Assembly (NCBI GenBank): GCA_039545295.1
Contig: BCIK01000017.1
Location: 496,001 to 560,000, forward strand
Reading direction: 5' to 3'
DNA: 64,000 bases
DNA from: Udeniomyces pyricola
Lineage: Eukaryota; Basidiomycota; Tremellomycetes; Cystofilobasidiales; Mrakiaceae
The position numbers were made by a program, and so were the translations under genes. The notes beneath the pieces were generated by a model, which worked only from the letters and a program-made list of their open reading frames with translations, ran no database searches and was not told where the DNA came from. Below, one piece after another: positions 59,201 to 64,000 of the stretch; position 1 is the stretch's first letter; every line of letters starts with the position of its first letter.

Positions 59201-59919
59201 CCCCTATTGGAGATGAGCAGCTAGGATATAGTATATATACTATGCGAAGACGAGTCGAACCAGATGATCCCCCCGGCTACTATCCGATGGGGAATTTATC
59301 ATGAAAAGGCGAAACTGCAACCCCTTTAACTCTCCCCAAAGAGAAGCCCGCGGAAGCCTCATGATCCCGTGCCGGATTCAGGCTGGCACATGCAATCTCC
59401 CCGATCAACCCCCCCCCCCTCGCTTGCCTCCGATCCCCGTGCTATGCACCCACTTCGTAGCGATTGTGACGGCATATAAGCCTAAGCAACGGCATGAACC
59501 TACTCGGTTCGAGATCCGATCCTGAGATTGGCCAAGTCGCTTGGTGATGCCCTGGTACGCCATGCAAGAAGGCTTATCGCTCCTCTGGCTTCAGTTGCTG
59601 CACCAGCAGACCGGGCCGTCGAGCCAATCGTCGAACTGTGGCACCATCGCCCTGCCCGATCCACATGGATCGGCGAATTGAACCACATCTTTGGACGGAA
59701 AGAAGATAGATGACTAAGAAACTCACAGTCGTTTGATAGCGGTTCACATTCATCGCTCGCATCGCTCGTGTCGAGATCGAGCGGGTAGAGCCTCCTTGCT
59801 GCGGGTCTGGCGGTGACGGGACTGTCTCGATGGACGGCGGAGCATATATCGAGGGATTTCTGGCGTGCGAAACGCTGAGGAAGGCGGGAGGATGTGAGCT
59901 TGTCGATGAGAGACGCCAT
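56277..59919 (-). CDS. FHA-domain protein with C-terminal membrane anchor
   Basis: The FHA domain (58.5-59.1 kb) binds phosphothreonine peptides. Spliced, it shows ATVVLGRAS, then EFRCSVVSKAHAQLKFKNG, RVEIEDQDSTHGTTIGVQRV and VPMSLNDGDR, that is the GR, S..H and STHGT residues of a functional fold. A long disordered middle (58.1-56.7 kb) is rich in Ser-Pro sites, then comes a basic KRKR patch and a final hydrophobic segment YITGALVGSIVTVAALASLG, followed by WEEL and TAG at 56277: a tail anchor. This layout recalls yeast Far9/Far10 and S. pombe Csc1 (STRIPAK-type membrane FHA proteins); that link is inference. Exon 1 is placed at 59919-59736 (MASLIDKLTSSRLPQRFARQ) because the FHA exon has no ATG, its donor is GTGAGT, and the phase matches acceptor CCGATAG at about 59061. 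That implies a 670-base intron, unusually long here. Confidence 0.8.
59228..59243. promoter_or_regulatory. Perfect 16-bp AT palindrome (TATA-like)
   Basis: ATAGTATATATACTAT equals its own reverse complement. It lies about 170 bases upstream of the FHA-coding exon within the presumed first intron of that gene, and might be an internal promoter element or another palindromic site. Confidence 0.35.
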
Positions 59920-60155
59920 GGTGGGTTCGTGGTTGATTGAGGGGTGGCTGTCAGGTGGGGAAGAAAGTTAGGCGGCAGGGTCAAGGGCATTAGTGGAGAA
60001 GACTCGACGTGAAGAAACACAAGCATCCACATAAGATCCATCAGCAATCATGAGTTCACGATTGATAACCCGCGATATAGCCAACCACCTCGGTTCACCT
60101 CTGCCCCCCTGTACACGTCCTCGATCAGCCACGAATCATTCCGCTTCGCTCTCTA
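59920..60155. other. Short divergent spacer
   Basis: Only 236 bases separate the ATG of the FHA-domain gene (minus, 59919) from the ATG of the F-box-like orphan (plus, 60156), so both promoters must share this DNA if both starts are right. A second plus-strand ATG at 60050 lies out of frame with the chosen one. Confidence 0.45.
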
Positions 60156-61176
60156 ATGGAAGACCTTCCACCTTATGCAGCTTGCGAGACATTCCTTCCC
60201 AAGTTCACCCATCTGCCGTTTCCGATCCTTCTGGCCATCATCGAGTACACCGCATCGTCTCGCGCCCGCATCGAAGACCAGGCAGCTGCCTACCTCTGGC
60301 TCTCACAAGAGGTCCGACTGACATCCCGACTCATCTACAGAGGTGATAGCACTTCACCCAAGATTTGTCACTCGGTGTACGTGTGTCGCTCGATACTGCA
60401 GCTAATTCTGCACCGTTGTTGGTTCATCTACAGTCGTACAACATCGCCTGCGGACACTCTACTTGCCGTCTTACCTGCGTCACATACGCCCCCCATTTAG
60501 CTCTTCTCCCATACCGAACTCTATCTTGGACGATACCGGATCTTATACCGTCTCCCGAGCCCCACCAAGCTATCGAGACCACCTGCCTTCGACCGTATCG
60601 ACAAGCGAGACAATCTTCCCACCGAATCGAAAGAGGGAAACTGCTGTGCTCGACCTATACATCGCCGCCTCGCTCAGGGAGACAGCCGAGGGTCTTCAGA
60701 GTGATGGGTTTGGCGAACTTGAGGACTGGCGCGAGGATCTGTTCGTTCTTTATCAGGTACGAAGCATGTGTACTCTGCCCACTGACCAATCCCTTCGAGG
60801 ACCAGATGCCTCCGCCGCTTCGCTTTGCAACCCCTCTTGCCTGGATCGAAGTCAATACCTAATATCTGGCTAGTCTCATCTTGCCCGTATGGTCGCTGTG
60901 CATCAGCCACAAGCCCGTCTAACAGATCTTCTGCTCTCCTCCCCGACATTGCCTTGCGCCGAGATGCCTTTTCCTCGATCGGACTTATCGCTGCGCTTCA
61001 CTCCGAGGAGGGTGGCCGTTATTCGAATCGTCGGCGGTCGACGTAGGGATATATTAGCGTTTGACCGAGCTAAGGGCGAGAAGGAGGAAGTGACAGTTGC
61101 CCGAATCGAGAGTGGGTTGAGGAGGATGCGTGGCAAGTGGTGGATCGAAGGAGACGGCACATCAGCCGGCCAGTGA
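60156..61176 (+). CDS. F-box-like orphan protein
   Basis: Three exons, 60156-60342, 60434-60756 and 60907-61176, joined in phases 1 and 0; they sum to 780 nt, giving 259 residues. Residues 15-65 (THLPFPILLAIIEYTASSR, then AAYLWLSQEVRLTSRLIYRV) look like an F-box-like helix pair: a Leu-Pro start, then the helix containing a WLSQxxR wall. The segment RLRTLYLPSYLRHIRPP follows the first splice junction. The rest is a mixed alpha/beta part, FGELEDWREDLFVLYQ and RIVGGRRRDILAFDRAKG, with no family I recognise. The start ATG at 60156 is the first in frame. Codon use and splice signals match the neighbours, so this is a real gene of unknown role. The F-box call is tentative. Confidence 0.65.
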
Positions 61177-61595
61177 GGAGGGAACCATGATGTCTGTTGT
61201 ATTTGTAGGGGTGGATCGATGCTTGAGTTACACGTGATAGTTTATGCGTCGTGAGCCGACAAGGAGATATATATATATATATATGTGTGTGTGTGTATAT
61301 GAGGAAACTGAGTTAAAAGGGAACATAAAGAAAAGTATACCAAAGCGTTGCAAAGCGTCTCGTGTACATGCACAGCCTGGAGGTGTCCAACTCTCATGAT
61401 CATCGCTGGTTGCCACAGCTGTCTGCCGGTTTGCCATCCGCCGATCCTTCTCTCTCATCCATCCACCCAAACCCTAGTCCCACCCTTACCTTCATTCACC
61501 GTCCTCACCCCGTTGTGACTCGCACTGGCCTGGAGGTTCACTCGACGTCCCCCCGCCCGCCAACGTGTCTTGAATCCATCCTCAACCTGTCCGCC
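61177..61595. other. Intergenic region with microsatellite, PIF1 promoter
   Basis: About 420 bases. It has an (AT)n(GT)n tract at 61266-61300 and a pyrimidine-rich stretch before the proposed PIF1 ATG at 61596. Confidence 0.5.
61266..61300. repeat. (AT)n(GT)n compound microsatellite
   Basis: Alternating AT followed by GT repeats between the F-box-like orphan and PIF1. Confidence 0.9.
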
Positions 61596-64000
61596 ATGCT
61601 CCCGCGTAAATTCGCTAGCCGGCTTCAAATCGTCCGCACTGGAAATTTCGGTTTGTGTCATGAAGCCTTCTTTCTTGGTCGCGTGCCAATCTTTCGATGC
61701 TTTCTATTCGAAGGAGTATCGTGCTTATTCTTGGCCTCATGTCATCATCGCGTATAGGTTGCCAACGACAAAAGGCCGCCTACGCCACTGCATCTCCCTC
61801 ACGTCAAGCCGGATCGGCGACTGGTCCGTAGTTTCTTCCACTTTCCGCCCCTGTTGTCATTCGCTGCTCACGCGAGCCGAGTTACGCGCCACATCACCCA
61901 TATTTCCTCACTGACGCGTTCGTTTTTGCTCGTGTAAACGCCTCTCGGTGACTGTATCCGGGGTTCATACCACCGCTGTAGCACTGAAACAAGAGACCGC
62001 GTCCTCGTCATACATACATCCTTTTCGGCACCACGCTTCTTCTTCTTCCCCTGGTGCGACCTCCTTCCGATCAGGGTCTCCCTCGCTAGCGTCCTCGTCA
62101 ACGTTGAGGTCTCGAACACGCCATCCTTACCGTCACAACCCTATCACCGACCCTGCTTCGGCATCCCCATCAATCACTCTCGATCTTACCAATCACACCG
62201 AACTTTCGTCTTTGTACGATACCGGTCCCGTGCCTCCACTTCCACTCGAATCCCTTCAACCGTATTCCTCCAACGCACCTCCACCCCTCTTGGATGCGGA
62301 CCCTTCCCTCCCTTCTGATCCTTGGCCATCCGACCAACCTCCGGCAATTGATTCGGACCCAGCTCAGCTCGTCTCACCTTCCCTCGCTTCCCCTGCATCC
62401 TTCTCGTCCAGTACGGTCCATACCTCATCAGTGCCTGAAAAGCTCGAACACGAAACCTCATCCATTCTTTCTGATCCTAAGACTCAAGAGCCAGAGATGA
62501 AGGCACTTGACAAGCCGACCTCACCGGAGGCTGAGCTTTTGGGAGAAACCGAAACCTTGTTGGCCAGCAACCCCCCTCCTTCTTCTGATCTTGTCAACAT
62601 CGCCGACCCCACGTCCGAACTCCACGAGAGCGAAGCTCAAGCTGGTCCGGCACCAACTTCTTCAGAAAATCTCATGCCGTACGTCGAGGCCGAGGGGGAA
62701 GTCCTCCTCACGGCCGAGCAGCGGAAAGTCCTCGACTTCGTGCGGGAGGGCAACAATTGCTTTTTCACGGGCGCAGCTGGTGAGTTCAAACACGGAAAAA
62801 GGTTCTCGTGCTGGTGTCAGTGGTTCACTGGTGGCGCTCAATGCCATGCGTAACAACTACCAATGTATCGTTTGAAGCTTACGAGGGGATTAGCTTATGC
62901 TGAGGATCTCTCGCATGTATTGTGCATTTCATTTTTCAGGAACGGGCAAGTCGGTCCTCTTACGGGCCATGGTTCGAGCTTTGAATCAGGATCATGGACG
63001 ATCCGATCAAGACTCGTTCGTTGGTGTCACGGCCTCCACCGCAACGGCAGCTGCTAACTTGGCGGTCGAGCCTCGAGCTCACACGTTGCACTCGTGGTCT
63101 GGGTACGTCACTGTCGTCCCAATCACTGCATCCTTACTTTGCTCTGCTGATATACGCACGGGCTGAACTATGCTCTGAATCCTTCATCTCCCTCATCAGA
63201 TGGACTCCCTATCTTCAGCTCGACGTGAAACGAAGATGGGTCAAAGCGATGCAGAAAACTCGCCCTCAGGTCTACGAACGATGGAGGACCACTAAAGTTC
63301 TCATTATCGATGAAGGTCGGTGGCTTGAATACATTGCTTCTTTCCTCTTTGGGCCATTGTACGGTTTCAAGACGCTTTTGCTCACCTTGATCTGTCCTGC
63401 ATCTTGTGGCCATCAATCACCTTCATGCTTTAGTCTCTATGCTGGATGGTCGGCTTATCGATACCATCAGTCTGATGGGTCAGGACATCCGTCACGGTCT
63501 CCCGGGTAGCGACCAACCGTTCGGTGGCATTCAGGTTAGTCGATCTTGGCTTGTCACTCTGTCTCACTGAAATCATTGGCTGATAGTGTTCCCCGTTCGT
63601 TCTTGCTTCTCATAGGTGGTCTTCACGGGTGATTTCTATCAACTTCCCCCCGTTGAAAAGGACAGATCGGAAGACGAGGAGCCGAATTTCGCGTTTAACG
63701 CTAAATCCTGGCAGAAAGTCATCAAAACATCCAACTGCTTCTTTCTGACCCAATCGCATCGGCAAAAGGATCCTCGGTTTGCCCAACTGTTGAATCGGCT
63801 CAGATTTGGAGTCCTCACTGATGACGACAAAAAAATCCTCGACCGGAGGTATACCACTCCAAAAAAGATCCCGACGTCTTGTATCGAGCTGTGCGTTTCT
63901 TTTTGTTTTGTCTTTTCTTTCCGCCTCGTGTTGCTTCAAGTGTCCGATAGCAAGCAGTGCTTCCGTGGAAGCTGCATCAGATGTTGATACTTCATCTCCG
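61596..64000 (+). CDS. PIF1: PIF1-family 5'-3' DNA helicase (3' end beyond the window)
   Basis: PIF1 unwinds G-quadruplexes, removes telomerase and maintains mitochondrial DNA. The proposed first exon, MLPRKFASRLQIVRTGNF, is basic with no acidic residue, as in a mitochondrial presequence. It joins through donor GTTTGT (61651) to an exon near 61980. A Ser/Pro-rich linker of about 230 residues follows. Helicase motifs then appear in order: LTAEQRKVLDFVREGNNCFF with motif I GAAGTGKSVLLRAM, motif Ia VGVTASTATAAANL and SWSG; motif II VLIIDEVSMLDG; motif III VVFTGDFYQLPPVEK; and FFLTQSHRQKDPRFAQLLNR. The open frame runs toward the window end, so the gene is partial. The start exon is less certain than the helicase part; the donor GTTTGT is weak, and an unrecognised first exon is possible. 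Confidence 0.9.

Noticed and set aside
1..64000. Transposons, CRISPR arrays, toxin or viral genes
   Set aside because: No transposase, reverse transcriptase, integrase, terminal repeat pair, spaced direct repeat array or viral hallmark was seen; the only repeats are microsatellites and short duplications.

Overview
This window is nuclear DNA from an intron-rich basidiomycete fungus. The signs are: protein-coding genes split by many short GT..AG introns (mostly 50-200 bases) with CTGAC/CTAAC-like branch points; full-length eukaryotic proteins (septin, DDB1, MMS2, SUN protein, class I mannosidase, peroxisomal CoA ligase with a C-terminal SKL); fungus-typical families (TDT/Mae1-type transporter, LEU5-type carrier, fungal TMEM16); closely packed genes on both strands; and long T/A, C and G homopolymers confined to introns and gene ends. 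I cannot place it below subphylum level. Every N (24710, 25461, 53516, 56232, 56234) lies in or beside a homopolymer, so these look like assembly ambiguities.

Layout. 0.7-4.3 kb (-): SUN-domain nuclear-envelope protein. 5.9-9.0 kb (-): membrane-anchored spermidine-synthase-like protein. 9.7-13.1 kb (-): TMEM16/anoctamin protein. 13.7-14.9 kb (+): F-box-like protein. 16.1-18.9 kb (+): TDT-family anion/dicarboxylate/sulfite transporter with a 13-nt microexon. 19.6-24.9 kb (+): DDB1. 26.1-28.2 kb (-): LEU5-like mitochondrial carrier. 28.8-30.0 kb (+): MMS2 ubiquitin-conjugating variant. 30.9-35.0 kb (+): GH47 alpha-mannosidase. 35.9-39.9 kb (-): PCS60-like peroxisomal acyl/oxalyl-CoA synthetase. 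40.2-43.0 kb (-): a protein that appears to join an RPA70N-like OB fold to an F-box. 43.8-44.9 kb (+): membrane-anchored DUF2237 protein. 46.2-49.6 kb (-): methylenetetrahydrofolate reductase. 50.3-52.8 kb (-): CDC12-class septin. 53.3-55.7 kb (+): aldehyde dehydrogenase. 56.3-59.9 kb (-): FHA-domain protein with a C-terminal membrane anchor. 60.2-61.2 kb (+): F-box-like orphan. 61.6 kb to the end (+): PIF1 helicase, cut by the window edge.

The genes are housekeeping or lineage-specific genes in ordinary eukaryotic order, with divergent promoter regions and low-complexity convergent 3' regions. They do not form an operon or an obvious cluster. Several touch genome maintenance (DDB1, MMS2, PIF1, the RPA70N-like/F-box protein), but nothing in the sequence shows they are co-regulated. 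I found no transposon, CRISPR array, rRNA or convincing tRNA.

I did not find a convincing new biological system. The observations most worth a second look are the OB-fold/F-box gene, the very short functional exons (13 nt in the transporter, 32 nt carrying a whole AMP-binding motif), and the membrane-anchored spermidine-synthase-like enzyme. Exon joins were worked out by hand from splice signals and reading frame. Where exon lengths are given as adding up, I summed them and they divide by three.
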